A stretch of 34,236 nt of DNA from Acidobacteriota bacterium (GCA_003154775.1 PMES01000060.1:1-34236), one strand, 5' to 3'. Shown: positions 7,653-16,004, numbered from the stretch's first letter. Notes: a model not told the origin generated them from the sequence alone. Numbers and translations: made by a program.

Positions 7653-8705
7653 ATGATCGACGTGGGACTCATTGGATTTGGCCTGGCGGGGCGGTATTTT
7701 CACGCGCCGCTGATCCACGCCGTCCCCGGGCTGCGGCTTGCTGCCGTGCTGCAACGCAGCGGCAACGAAGCCGCCAAGCGCTATCCCGGCGCGCGCATCG
7801 TGCGCAGCATCGAGGAACTTTTGGCCATCGATTCCATCCGGCTAGTGGTGATTGCCTCGCCCAACCAGACGCATTTCCCCTTCGCCATGCAATGCCTGGA
7901 AGCCGGGCGCGACGTCGTGGTGGACAAGCCCATCACCCCCGCTCTGCCGGAAGCCATCGAGCTTTTCCGCATCGCCAAAAAGTGCGGCCGCCTCTTGACG
8001 GTGTTCCACAGCCGGCGTTTCGACGCCGATTTTCAAGCCGTGCATCAGGTCGTCGCCGGCGGTGAATTGGGGCAAATCCTGCGGTTCGAGACGCACTACG
8101 ATCGCTACCGGCCCACCTCGCGCGCGAATGCCTGGCGGGAAGTGCCCGGCCCCGGCAGCGGCATACTTTTCGACCTGGGCCCCCACTTGATGGACCACGC
8201 GATGATGCTTTTCGGCCCGCCGGAAGCGGTTGCCGCCGACATTCGCATCGAACGCCCAGGATTTCTCACCGACGATGCCTTCGACATCTGCTTCTTTTAT
8301 CCCGGCAACCTGCGCGCTCATCTGTGCGCGACCATGTTGTGCGTCACGCCGCGGCCGCGCTTTGTGCTTCTCGGCGAAAAGGGAACCTTCATCAAGAATG
8401 AATTTGATGCGCTGGAGTCGGCGCTCCGCCGCGAGGATATTCCAAAAGGTGAGGCGTGGGTCCTCGATCCGGAGGAAAATTGGGGCGTGCTGACGGTGGT
8501 CGCGGATGGCCAAACGCGGAAGCGAAAAGTCGCTTCGCGCGGGGATTGGCGCGAATTCTACGCGAATGTCCGCGATGTGTTGCTCGGCCAGGCCGCCCTG
8601 CAGGTCACGCCGAAACAGGTGATTGATGTGATGATGGCGCTGGAACTGGCGCAGGAAAGCCAGGCACTGCGTTGCGTCATCCCATGGCGGAATGTTGCAC
8701 TCTAG
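7653..8705 (+). CDS. Gfo/Idh/MocA family NAD(P)-dependent oxidoreductase
   Basis: A 350-residue protein. The Rossmann fold begins at once with VGLIGFGLAGRYFHAPLI (GxGxxG), followed by SPNQTHFPFAMQCLEAGRDVVVDKPIT, where DKP corresponds to the EKP motif whose Lys helps catalysis in this family. The C-terminal Gfo/Idh/MocA alpha/beta domain includes FETHYDRYRP and FDLGPHLMDHAMMLFG, with Asp and His in the expected catalytic region. Its closest type is the YdgJ-like group acting on sugars or inositols; the substrate cannot be told from sequence. It is transcribed divergently from the kinase across about 120 bases and sits 75 bases before rpe, so a role in sugar metabolism is plausible. Confidence 0.92.
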   Translation: MIDVGLIGFGLAGRYFHAPLIHAVPGLRLAAVLQRSGNEAAKRYPGARIVRSIEELLAIDSIRLVVIASPNQTHFPFAMQCLEAGRDVVVDKPITPALPEAIELFRIAKKCGRLLTVFHSRRFDADFQAVHQVVAGGELGQILRFETHYDRYRPTSRANAWREVPGPGSGILFDLGPHLMDHAMMLFGPPEAVAADIRIERPGFLTDDAFDICFFYPGNLRAHLCATMLCVTPRPRFVLLGEKGTFIKNEFDALESALRREDIPKGEAWVLDPEENWGVLTVVADGQTRKRKVASRGDWREFYANVRDVLLGQAALQVTPKQVIDVMMALELAQESQALRCVIPWRNVAL

Positions 8706-8741
8706 CTTTGTGAAGCTGGGCCAGAGGCGAGCGGTACGTCG

Positions 8742-8747
8742 TATAAT
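8742..8747 (+). promoter_or_regulatory. -10 box of a likely rpe promoter
   Basis: A perfect TATAAT lies 34 bases before the rpe start codon. No good -35 is visible 16-18 bases upstream, so the promoter call is moderate. A GGAAGGAG ribosome binding site follows it, upstream of the ATG at 8781. Confidence 0.45.
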
Positions 8748-8780
8748 CAAGCTTCGGGCGGAAGGAGCGCAGATCCATTC

Positions 8781-9461
8781 ATGACGAAAATCGAACTGTT
8801 GCCGTCGATTCTGGCCTGTAACTTTGCGCAACTTGGCAGCGATGCGCATGCGGCGATTGAGGGCGGGGGCACGGCTTTGCATGTAGACGTGATGGACGGG
8901 CACTTCGTGCCGAACCTCACTGTGGGGCCGCCGCTGGTGGCGTCGTTGCGAAAGGTCGTAAGTGTTCCGCTCGATTGTCACTTGATGATCGAGGACCCGG
9001 ATCTGTTTATACCGGCATTTGCCGACGCCGGCGCAAACTGGATTTCTGTCCATCAGGAAGCGTGCGCCAACCTGGACCGCACCCTGCACCTGATCGCGCA
9101 ACATGGCTGCAAACCGGGTGTGGTGGTCAATCCGGCCACGCCCGTGGAACTCCTGACGGAAGTTCTGGACCTGGTGCATCACGTCCTGGTGATGAGCGTG
9201 AATCCCGGCTTTGGCGGGCAGAAGTTCATCCCGAATTCGCTGAACAAGATCGCGGCGTTGGCGCGCATGCGCGCCGAGCGCAAGCTGGACTTCCGCATTG
9301 AGGTGGACGGCGGAATCGATCTCACCACGGTGGCCGATGTGGTGAAGGCCGGCGCGGAGTTGCTGGTCATCGGCACTGGCGTGTTCGGCCACGGCGACAT
9401 TCGCGGGAATGCCGCCAAACTCCTGGAAGCCGCGCGCAGCGCGACGCTCACGCGAGCGTAA
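8781..9461 (+). CDS. rpe: Ribulose-phosphate 3-epimerase
   Basis: A 226-residue (beta/alpha)8 enzyme of normal family length that interconverts ribulose-5-phosphate and xylulose-5-phosphate in the pentose phosphate pathway. The family signatures are all present: PSILACNFAQLG at the N-terminus, HVDVMDGHFVPNLT and CHLMIEDPD (metal-binding His/Asp), VVVNPATP, VLVMSVNPGFGGQKFIP and the late EVDGGID with the catalytic Asp. ATG at 8781 is preceded by GGAAGGAG. It may share a transcript with the upstream oxidoreductase but also has its own -10 box. Confidence 0.97.
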   Translation: MTKIELLPSILACNFAQLGSDAHAAIEGGGTALHVDVMDGHFVPNLTVGPPLVASLRKVVSVPLDCHLMIEDPDLFIPAFADAGANWISVHQEACANLDRTLHLIAQHGCKPGVVVNPATPVELLTEVLDLVHHVLVMSVNPGFGGQKFIPNSLNKIAALARMRAERKLDFRIEVDGGIDLTTVADVVKAGAELLVIGTGVFGHGDIRGNAAKLLEAARSATLTRA

Positions 9462-9483
9462 AGCCGGAGCCATTCCCGAGACG

Positions 9484-9544
9484 GGGTCGAGCGTGCTCGA
9501 CCCGTACAAAAGGAAACCCAAGAACACAGTCAAGAGTGACTGTG
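9484..9544. repeat. Two adjacent intergenic hairpins between convergent genes
   Basis: The first is GGGTCGAGC-GT-GCTCGACCC (9484-9503, 9 bp), the second CACAGTCA-AGAG-TGACTGTG (9525-9544, 8 bp). They fill the space between the convergent rpe and DUF2721 genes. Neither is followed by a T tract, so they are not canonical intrinsic terminators. They resemble other hairpins in this window's intergenic spaces and may be dispersed repeats that also act in 3' ends. Confidence 0.55.
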
Positions 9545-9562
9545 CCACAAGAGATAAGGTGG

Positions 9563-10063
9563 CTACAGCGGAGAAGGGGCGCGGCGTTCGCCGACGGAGG
9601 CGGAGTCGTCGGTCAAGTCCATGAAACGCGAGTCGGCGGCTTCGTCGCGGACGGAGCTGAGGGCGACATTCACTTCACGGATATAGTAGATCGTGCCGGC
9701 CAGTAGGCTGAGGAGTGAAAGCACGAAGACGATGGCGGCGAGAAGCTCGGCGATGCGCCAATACAAACCCAGGCCGAGCAACAGGCAAGTCGTGACGGTT
9801 CCCGCGAGAGAAACCAGAGTGAGCAGGAAGGCTACGCGAATCAGTTCGGCACGCTTTTGGATGTGGGCGATCTGCGCCGCGTAGGCTTCGGCTTCCGCGG
9901 GGCGTCCCTGCTTCGCGGCGGTATATTTGTGGTGAAGGTACTGGCGAAGGCGGCTGACCATGCCCATCAAGCGGACATTGAGGGAGAGCACGAAAAGGGC
10001 GGAGGCGGAGACGAAAATGGCCGGGCCGACGAAGGCTTGGAAGAGACGCGGTATGTCGTTCAT
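9563..10063 (-). CDS. DUF2721 family membrane protein
   Basis: A 166-residue protein of unknown function. Three hydrophobic segments lie at about residues 13-33, 76-97 and 103-127. Between the first two is a charged helix (RLMGMVSRLRQYLHHKY, IAHIQKRAELIR). This arrangement, an N-terminal helix, an arginine-rich amphipathic stretch and a paired hairpin of helices, is the pattern of DUF2721 proteins. The last 30 residues are acidic and look cytoplasmic or disordered. It begins 33 bases after the rhomboid gene stop on the same strand and may be co-transcribed with it. Confidence 0.75.
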   Translation of the reverse strand: MNDIPRLFQAFVGPAIFVSASALFVLSLNVRLMGMVSRLRQYLHHKYTAAKQGRPAEAEAYAAQIAHIQKRAELIRVAFLLTLVSLAGTVTTCLLLGLGLYWRIAELLAAIVFVLSLLSLLAGTIYYIREVNVALSSVRDEAADSRFMDLTDDSASVGERRAPSPL

Positions 10064-10095
10064 GACGAGAGTTTATCCACCTGTCTGGCCGCTGC

Positions 10096-11001
10096 TCATT
10101 GGGGCAGCGGGTTATTCAACTGAAGGAACATAAAGACAAACGCGGCGATCACCACAGCGCCCGCGAGCCAACCCAGAAGATAGGCGCGGGTGCGTTCAGG
10201 ACCAGGGGCCGGCTGGCGGTCGGCGAAGACCCTGCCCAGTAGAAAGCCCGTGGCGAGGCCGCCGAAATGTCCCCAATTGTCGATTCCCGGGAAGAGAAAG
10301 CCAAAGGCGAAAATCGTAACCACCCAGGAAATCAAGCGGGAGCGCATCGCCTGCATGCTGGCACCGCTGCGCCGTGTGGTGACGGCAAGGAGCAATCCGA
10401 TGAGCCCGAGAATGGCCCCGCTCGCACCGACAGAAGGATATTTCCCCAGCAAAGTGCTACAAAGTGAGCCGCCAATCCCGCAGGCAACATAGAGAAAGAG
10501 AAAACGAGCGGAGCCGAGCAACTCTTCGACAACGGGCGCAATATCCATGAGGACCATCATGTTGAATCCGATGTGCAGCAACCCACCATGAAGGAAGGTA
10601 GCGAGGATCAAGCGCCACCAGGCCCATAGTCCGCTATGAAAGGGAAGATTCTCTCCCAGGCGGTAAAGCTCGACGCCGCTCATGCCACCGAATAGACCGA
10701 GGCTGCCGCCCGAATGTAACGAGCGGAGCATGCAGACGCCGAACATGAACACATTGACAATGAGGACAACCACGGTGACCGGGGCGTGGCCGCCGAAGAA
10801 TTCGGAGAGGCCTTTGCTCCAGGCGGCGAGGGAGAAGCGCAGGCTGGTGCCGCACTCGTGGCAGCGATTAGCGTGGATGCCGACCAAAGCGCCGCAGGCG
10901 GGACAGAGTTGCGGGCGTTTTTCGCCGGAGCCGCCGAACATGCCGCCGAAGATTTGCTTCCAGCGCGCGAGGCGCATTTGCCAATGGTAGGGAAGGGCCA
11001 A
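10096..11001 (-). CDS. Rhomboid family intramembrane serine protease with N-terminal zinc ribbon
   Basis: A 301-residue protein. An N-terminal zinc ribbon (C33, C36, C47, C50: CPACG and CHECG) precedes a rhomboid core. The core has the HGGLLHIGFNMMVL segment (H138, H143, N147), the catalytic Ser194 in VGASGAILG and His245 in NWGHFGGLATGFLLG, the Ser-His dyad that cleaves transmembrane substrates. About seven helices span roughly 75-295. The start is TTG at 11001-10999: an AAGGAGG ribosome binding site lies four bases before it, while the next ATG (10977) is too far from that site. It is divergent from the RlpA operon. Substrates are unknown. Confidence 0.9.
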   Translation of the reverse strand: MALPYHWQMRLARWKQIFGGMFGGSGEKRPQLCPACGALVGIHANRCHECGTSLRFSLAAWSKGLSEFFGGHAPVTVVVLIVNVFMFGVCMLRSLHSGGSLGLFGGMSGVELYRLGENLPFHSGLWAWWRLILATFLHGGLLHIGFNMMVLMDIAPVVEELLGSARFLFLYVACGIGGSLCSTLLGKYPSVGASGAILGLIGLLLAVTTRRSGASMQAMRSRLISWVVTIFAFGFLFPGIDNWGHFGGLATGFLLGRVFADRQPAPGPERTRAYLLGWLAGAVVIAAFVFMFLQLNNPLPQ

Positions 11002-11010
11002 CCGTCCTCC

Positions 11011-11039
11011 TTGCGGGGTTCAGAACACATTCCTATAAT
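11011..11039 (+). promoter_or_regulatory. Sigma70-type promoter of the small protein/RlpA/HIT operon
   Basis: TTGCGG (11011-11016) and a perfect TATAAT (11034-11039) are separated by exactly 17 bases. The predicted start of transcription is near 11046, about 30 bases before the first ATG at 11077. The -35 lies just 10 bases from the divergent rhomboid start codon. Confidence 0.75.
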
Positions 11040-11076
11040 ACCGGAAACGCGCCGCGCAATCCGGCGAAGAGGACCT

Positions 11077-11277
11077 ATGGACAAATTCGAAGAATTCGGG
11101 CGGAAACTGGACGACGAAATTACGCGCCTGCGGAAATATCTGGATGAAGAGGTGGCGCCGGTGACGGAGAAACGCACGGCGCAGTTTCTGCGGGAAGTGT
11201 CCGACAAGCTGGCCGAAGCGGCAAAGAAGTTGGAAGAGCGAGTGGCGGCGCGCACACCGCAAGAACCAAAACCGTGA
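11077..11277 (+). CDS. Small coiled-coil protein, unknown function (66 aa)
   Basis: ATG at 11077 (GAAGAGG upstream) opens a 66-residue, highly charged and almost wholly helical protein. Residues 1-57 show heptad spacing (FGRKLDDEITRLRKYLDEEV, FLREVSDKLAEAAKKLEERV). It has no signal peptide or membrane segment. I do not recognise a family. It is the first gene after a strong promoter, and its TGA overlaps the GTG of the RlpA gene as GTGA, so it is co-translated with an envelope protein. A longer reading frame upstream of 11077 runs through the promoter and is not used. Confidence 0.7.
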   Translation: MDKFEEFGRKLDDEITRLRKYLDEEVAPVTEKRTAQFLREVSDKLAEAAKKLEERVAARTPQEPKP

Positions 11278-12077
11278 GGGCGAGCCGGCCCACGTTGCGT
11301 GCAGTGCTGATGGTAGTGAGTGCATGCAGCATGGGGTGTGCCGCGAGACGCCCCGTCGCCGACAAGCATCCGCCGGCTCCGGCACAGCCCGCCGAGACGC
11401 CGGAAGAAACCAGCGAGAAGGCCAAGCGCGACACGGAGGTTTCCCCAGCGCCCGCTCCCGCTGCGCCAGCGGCGAAACACGGCAAGACTCCGGCGGTGCC
11501 TGCGCCGGTGGGCTACACCGAAGAAGGCAACGCTTCCTGGTATGGGAATCCGTTTCACGGACGCCGGGCCTCGAACGGCGAAACTTACGATATGAACAAA
11601 CTGACGGCGGCGCACCGCACGTTGCCGTTTGAGACCATGGTGCGCGTGACGAATCTCAGCAACAACAAATCGACGATGGTGCGCATCACGGACCGCGGGC
11701 CGTTCGTGGAGAGCCGCATCATCGATCTTTCGCAGGCGGCGGCGCGGGAGATCGAATCGATCGGGCCGGGCGTGGTGCGCGTGCGGCTGGAAGTGCTGGG
11801 GAACGTGGATCCCACGGAAGGATTTTTCACGGTGCAGGTGGGGGCTTTCCGGGATCGCGGGAACGCCGAGAGGCTGCGCGACCGCCTGAACGCTTCGTAC
11901 ATGCCGATCTTCATTCAGCAGTATGATGCACCCGACGGGACGTTTTACCGCGTGAGGGTGGGGAAAATTTCCGGCGAGAGCGCGGCGCAGGATTTTGCGG
12001 AGCAACTGCGGGCCAAGGAAGGATTCTCGCCCATGGTGCTGCGACTGGATGAGCTGCCGCCTTCAGGAGGGAACTGA
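11274..12077 (+). CDS. rlpA: RlpA family septal ring lipoprotein with SPOR domain
   Basis: A 267-residue lipoprotein. The signal peptide ends in the lipobox VSAC (Cys18), then a Pro/Ala-rich linker runs to about 80. The RlpA double-psi beta-barrel follows (about 82-180: GNASWYGNPFHGRRASNGETYD, AAHRTLPFETMVRVTN, VRITDRGPF, IDLSQAAA). It resembles lytic transglycosylases acting on naked glycan at division sites. The C-terminal SPOR domain (about 187-262: FFTVQVGAFRDRGNAERLRDRL, YRVRVGKIS) binds denuded peptidoglycan at the septum. The GTG start lies in a GTGA overlap with the upstream small gene, and its TGA overlaps the next ATG as TGATG. Confidence 0.93.
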   Translation: MRASRPTLRAVLMVVSACSMGCAARRPVADKHPPAPAQPAETPEETSEKAKRDTEVSPAPAPAAPAAKHGKTPAVPAPVGYTEEGNASWYGNPFHGRRASNGETYDMNKLTAAHRTLPFETMVRVTNLSNNKSTMVRITDRGPFVESRIIDLSQAAAREIESIGPGVVRVRLEVLGNVDPTEGFFTVQVGAFRDRGNAERLRDRLNASYMPIFIQQYDAPDGTFYRVRVGKISGESAAQDFAEQLRAKEGFSPMVLRLDELPPSGGN

Positions 12078-12421
12078 TGGACGCGAATTGCCTGTTCTGC
12101 AAAATTGGCGCGAAGAAAATTCCGGCGAAGCTGGTGCTGGACGAAGAAGAGATTTTTGCGTTCGAGGACATCAACCCGCAGGCGCCCACGCACATACTGC
12201 TGTGCCCGCGCAAGCATTTCGCGTCGTTGCACGAGGCCAGCGAAGAGGATGCGGCCCTGTTGGGCAAGCTGCAGATGGCCGCGGCGAAGATTGCGAAGGA
12301 GCGCGGCCTGCTGGCGGGGTATCGCACGGTGTTCAACAACGGGAGCGGCGCGGGGCAGTCTGTGTTTCATTTGCACCTGCATTTGCTGGGTGGACGGAAT
12401 TTCCGCTGGCCGCCGGGATAG
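12077..12421 (+). CDS. HIT family protein (HINT-type nucleotide hydrolase)
   Basis: A 114-residue protein of normal HINT length. The histidine triad HLHLHLL near the C-terminus is intact, and the N-terminus CLFCKIGAKKIPAKLVLDEEEIFAFEDINPQAPTH-type opening is typical of bacterial HinT. Such proteins hydrolyse purine nucleoside phosphoramidates in the cytoplasm. AGGAGG lies 6 nt upstream of the ATG at 12077, which overlaps the RlpA stop by one base, placing it third in the operon. Confidence 0.95.
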   Translation: MDANCLFCKIGAKKIPAKLVLDEEEIFAFEDINPQAPTHILLCPRKHFASLHEASEEDAALLGKLQMAAAKIAKERGLLAGYRTVFNNGSGAGQSVFHLHLHLLGGRNFRWPPG

Positions 12422-12598
12422 GCGAAGAGGCGGGTGACGTGAACTTGAAGAAATAGTTGGCGGCGGTTGGGAAGTCGAAGGTGCGGGTGTAAGCGTGATT
12501 AAGGGTCGTACTGGTGATTCTGCATAGTCGTTCTTCATTGGCTGACTTTCCCTTTTAGATGGCTCAGGCTAAAATCATGCGTCTTTCCAGGAGGCAGC

Positions 12599-14842
12599 AT
12601 GCGTTTTCGCAGTGTGGTGCGCGCTGGAGTTGTGTCTGGCCTGCTGTTGAGTTTGTTGATTGGCGGGCAGTGCGACGTTCTTGGTCAGCAAAAAACAACG
12701 GCGGCGGCGAAGCCGGGTGAGCTGACGGTTGATCGCATCTTTGCGCAACCGAGTTTGAGCGGGCGCCTGACGCGAGGCATTGCCTGGGCGCCGGACAACA
12801 AGCGGCTCAGCTACTTCGAGACCAAAGGCAGCGGCAAGGACGTGAAGCCGGAGCTCTGGGCGATGGACGCCGCGACGGGAGAACGAACACTGCTAGTTTC
12901 GACGGAGAAACTGGAGAGCGCACTGCCTGCGGCGCCGAGTAAGGAAACGCAAGCGACGGGCGCGGGACGGCGTCCCCCGGCGCAGTATCAATGGGCGCCG
13001 GGAGGCGACGCTCTGCTGTTTGAAGGGCCTCACGCGCTGGCGTGGTTCGATCTGAAGAGCCAGACGCCGCGCGTACTTGTGAACGGAAAAGAGGATTTGA
13101 GCGACACGAAGATTTCGCCGGACGGGAAATACGTGAGCTTTGTGCGCGAGCACAACGTGTGGCTGGTGAGCACGGCGGATGGAAAAGAGCGCGCGCTGAC
13201 GACCGGCGGGACCGAGGAAGTGAGGAAAGGCGAGCTGGATTGGGTGTACCCCGAAGAGCTGGACATTTTCACGGGCTACTGGTGGGCGCCGGATTCTTCG
13301 GCGATTGCGTATCTGGAAATGGATGAGCGGAAAGTGACGCAATTTTCGCTGCTGGATTTCGAGTCATTTGCGGGTGAGGCGGAGCTGCAAAGGTATCCGG
13401 TGCCGGGAGGGGCGAATCCGGTTGTGCGCGTCCTTGTTGCGCCGGTGGGGGGCGGCGAGGCGCGCGCGATGGACCTGGGCGCGGAAACGGATGTCTACAT
13501 TGCGCGAGTGAACTGGCTGCCGGATTCGAAGCGCCTGGCGATTCAGCGGCTGAATCGCACGCAAACGATTGTGGACGTGCTACTTTCCGACGCGACCACG
13601 GGGAAATCGTCCACGATTCTTTCGGACCAGGACGACTATTGGATCAACGTCAGCGATGACCTGCATTTCCTGAAGGCTGGCAAGCGATTCCTGTGGTCCA
13701 GCGAGCGCAGCGGCTACCGCCACCTTTATTTGCATGATTTTTCGGGGAGGCAGCCGTTGCAACTGACGAAGGGCGACTGGGAAGTAGACCACGTGGACGG
13801 TGTGGATGAAGAGAGAGGGGTGGTGTACTTCTCGGCCACGGAGAAATCGCCGCTGGAACGGCATCTATATCGCGTCGGGCTGGATGGCAGCGGGTTCGCG
13901 CGGATCACCAAGGAAGATGGTACGCACCGCGTGAATTTCGCGCCGAATGCGGAAATTTATGTGGACACATACTCCAACGCGGGCACGCCACCGCGGCAGG
14001 ATGTGTATCGCGCGGACGGCAAGAAGCTGGCCACGCTGAACGAAAACAAGGTGGCGGAGCTAGCCGAATATCATTTGTCGCCGGTGGAATTCTTTACCAT
14101 CAAGGCGCATGACGGAGTGACGCTGAATTGCTCGATGATCAAGCCGCCCAATTTCGACCCGGCGAAGAAATATCCGGTGATTGTGTACACCTACGGCGGG
14201 CCGCACGCGCAAATGGTCATGAATATGTGGATGGGCGGCGGATTCCTGTGGCACCAGATGATGGCGCAGAAGGGCTACATCATTTTTTCGCTGGATAACC
14301 GAGGCTCGGCGGGGCGCGGACACGTGTTCGAGGAGCCCATCCATTACCGCTTCGGCGCGCAGGAGCTTTCCGATCAACGGGACGGCGGCGAATGGCTGAA
14401 GATGCAGCCCTACGTGGACGCGGAACGCATCGGCATACACGGCTGGAGCTACGGCGGGCATATGACGCTGCACGCGATGTTTGAGGCGCCGGACATCTAC
14501 AAAGTAGGATTCGCGGGCGGCCCGGTGACGGACTGGCACTTCTACGACACGATTTATACGGAGCGGTACATGGGGCTGCTGCCGATGCACGAGGAGAGCT
14601 ACCAGGAATCTTCGCCGATCAAGAATGCGGGGAAGCTGAAGGGGAAGCTGCTGATCGCGCATGGCACGGGCGACGACAACGTGCATTACTCCAACACGCT
14701 GGCGCTGATCGACGATTTGCTCAAAGCGGGGAAATACGTCGAGGTGATGGCGTTTCCCGGGCGAGGGCACGGGGTGAGCGACCTGCCGGCGGAGCGGGTG
14801 TTGTGGAACCGCGTGACGAAATTCTTCCTGGACAATTTATAG
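12599..14842 (+). CDS. S9 family dipeptidyl-peptidase IV-type serine peptidase, exported
   Basis: A 747-residue protein. A signal peptide covers about residues 1-30. The DPP IV N-terminal beta-propeller (about 100-480) includes DWVYPEELDIFTGYWWAPDS, with the paired Glu that binds the substrate amino terminus in this family, and LLSDATTG. The C-terminal alpha/beta hydrolase (about 510-747) holds the triad: Ser617 in GIHGWSYGGHM, Asp in GTGDDNVHY (about 692-693) and His724 in GRGHG. It probably removes N-terminal dipeptides in the periplasm, in peptide scavenging. AGGAGG precedes the ATG. It is monocistronic in appearance. Confidence 0.95.
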   Translation: MRFRSVVRAGVVSGLLLSLLIGGQCDVLGQQKTTAAAKPGELTVDRIFAQPSLSGRLTRGIAWAPDNKRLSYFETKGSGKDVKPELWAMDAATGERTLLVSTEKLESALPAAPSKETQATGAGRRPPAQYQWAPGGDALLFEGPHALAWFDLKSQTPRVLVNGKEDLSDTKISPDGKYVSFVREHNVWLVSTADGKERALTTGGTEEVRKGELDWVYPEELDIFTGYWWAPDSSAIAYLEMDERKVTQFSLLDFESFAGEAELQRYPVPGGANPVVRVLVAPVGGGEARAMDLGAETDVYIARVNWLPDSKRLAIQRLNRTQTIVDVLLSDATTGKSSTILSDQDDYWINVSDDLHFLKAGKRFLWSSERSGYRHLYLHDFSGRQPLQLTKGDWEVDHVDGVDEERGVVYFSATEKSPLERHLYRVGLDGSGFARITKEDGTHRVNFAPNAEIYVDTYSNAGTPPRQDVYRADGKKLATLNENKVAELAEYHLSPVEFFTIKAHDGVTLNCSMIKPPNFDPAKKYPVIVYTYGGPHAQMVMNMWMGGGFLWHQMMAQKGYIIFSLDNRGSAGRGHVFEEPIHYRFGAQELSDQRDGGEWLKMQPYVDAERIGIHGWSYGGHMTLHAMFEAPDIYKVGFAGGPVTDWHFYDTIYTERYMGLLPMHEESYQESSPIKNAGKLKGKLLIAHGTGDDNVHYSNTLALIDDLLKAGKYVEVMAFPGRGHGVSDLPAERVLWNRVTKFFLDNL

Positions 14843-14953
14843 AGTGATAGACGGCGGTCGCGGACTCGCTAGTGGTGCGGCTTACTTCGCGTCGAGGTCG
14901 ACGTCTTTGATAGGCAAATCCCAGTGGGCATCGAGGATTTCGAAGCGGCGCTG

Positions 14954-15358
14954 CTATTCCTTCTTGAAGGTGTCCTGATCGGGGAAGAGTTGTTTGAGAA
15001 GGGGCGCGGAGTCGTAGCCATCGTTGGCGATGGCGGCATTTTTGTAAACGATGGTGACGCGATAGTCCCAGCGGCCGTCTTCGGTGGTGTGGTAGACGGG
15101 AGCGACGGCGGTAACTTTCAAGAGGCGGCCCATCTCGACCTGTTTTCTCAGCACGGGATAGTGGTTCTTGCGGAAGAGCGCAATGAACTCATCGGCGTGG
15201 CCCCATTTGGTTTTGTAGTAGTACTCGATGACGAAGGGCTTGTCGCTGCCGGATGCGGTCTGTGCACTGGCCTTTGCGAAATGGCCGACGGCGAGAAATG
15301 CTGTGGCGATGAGAATGACGGATGCGAATAGGAAACGCGGTGAGAAAAGTTTGCGCAT
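14954..15358 (-). CDS. Small exported protein, shortened by an in-frame amber codon
   Basis: From ATG 15358-15356 (GAGGAG upstream), 134 residues: a signal or anchor helix (about 7-25, ending ASAQ), then a compact domain FVIEYYYKTKWGHADEFIALFRKNHYPVL and DGRWDYRVTIVYKNAAIA, with the flavour of a dimeric alpha/beta-barrel (NIPSNAP/antibiotic-biosynthesis monooxygenase-like) fold. I know similar small acidobacterial exported proteins but no function. After the TAG at 14956-14954 the same frame stays coding-like for 23 more codons (RRFEILDAHWDLPI then DVDLDA) before TAA at 14884-14882. The annotated end may therefore be a recent nonsense mutation or a base error, and the ancestral gene would span 14882-15358. 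Confidence 0.75.
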   Translation of the reverse strand: MRKLFSPRFLFASVILIATAFLAVGHFAKASAQTASGSDKPFVIEYYYKTKWGHADEFIALFRKNHYPVLRKQVEMGRLLKVTAVAPVYHTTEDGRWDYRVTIVYKNAAIANDGYDSAPLLKQLFPDQDTFKKE

Positions 15359-15473
15359 GAGAATCTCCTCGAACGGAAATGGTGCAGGCATTGTAACGCG
15401 GATTGCGCGATTTGCTCTAGTTAGCCGATGTCTTTGTACTTGGTCAGTTTCCGGTTACCGCAGCACGCAGGGG

Positions 15474-15941
15474 TCAGTCCCATTCTGAGGAAGCATAGTC
15501 GCAGCCCATTAGAGAGGAGAGGTAAATGCAGAAATGAACAGTGAGCGATGTCAGCCGTCCTTTCTTGTCGAACATAGTCGGGGGTTTATCTCGCTCGTGC
15601 TGCCATTCAAAAAAGCTCTTAAAGTGGAGTTGCTTGCGAGGCTCCCATTTCTTCAGGAATGGAGGTTTGTGACGGAATAAGAGGGCATTCAAATACATGG
15701 AGAGAGGAATCCAGATCAGGACGGTTCCAATCGCGAATCCAAGAATTGATCGAACCCGCAAAACGGCCAAAATCCCCCAGGCCACCAACACTCCGATTAC
15801 TGCCGCATGCTTACCATACGGGAGTGCCACACGAACTCGTCCTTGACAGTTCGGGAAGTAAGAAGGCCCTGTGACACCCGATGGCCGTCGAATAGCCGTG
15901 GCATCAAAATCGGTAAGACAAATTGGGCAGTGATATATCAA
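15474..15941 (-). CDS. Zinc-ribbon-like/two-helix membrane protein, unknown function
   Basis: A 155-residue protein starting at TTG 15941-15939, with GGAG seven bases upstream. The N-terminus YHCPICLTDFD and a later FPNCQGRVRV look like a treble-clef zinc ribbon that has lost one Cys (Phe where CxxC would begin). Two hydrophobic helices follow (about 47-63 and 66-88), then a basic tail with FLKKWEPRKQ and FEWQHERDKPP. No function is known to me. Base composition here is less GC-rich than the neighbours, and the last 25 residues (SLTVHFCIYLSS onward) do not resemble the rest, so the C-terminus may have been altered by an insertion or frameshift. Confidence 0.6.
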   Translation of the reverse strand: MIYHCPICLTDFDATAIRRPSGVTGPSYFPNCQGRVRVALPYGKHAAVIGVLVAWGILAVLRVRSILGFAIGTVLIWIPLSMYLNALLFRHKPPFLKKWEPRKQLHFKSFFEWQHERDKPPTMFDKKGRLTSLTVHFCIYLSSLMGCDYASSEWD

Positions 15942-16004
15942 GAGCCTACTCCAACCTCGATTCTACTCGTTCTCAGCTGTCTAGACCGAATGCGCTTGGT
16001 GGCT

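Noticed and set aside
9484-9544. The two hairpins as intrinsic terminators
   Set aside because: No T tract follows on either strand. I list them as repeats instead.
7842-9548. Long minus-strand ORF (568 codons)
   Set aside because: It is antisense to the Gfo/Idh/MocA gene and rpe, both unmistakable on the plus strand.
10680-12005. Minus-strand ORF (441 codons) across the rhomboid and RlpA region
   Set aside because: It crosses a strong divergent promoter region and runs antisense or out of frame to well-supported genes.
14954-14956. TAG as a pyrrolysine codon
   Set aside because: Pyrrolysine use is limited to a few lineages and to particular proteins such as methylamine methyltransferases. 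A nonsense mutation or base error is far more likely.
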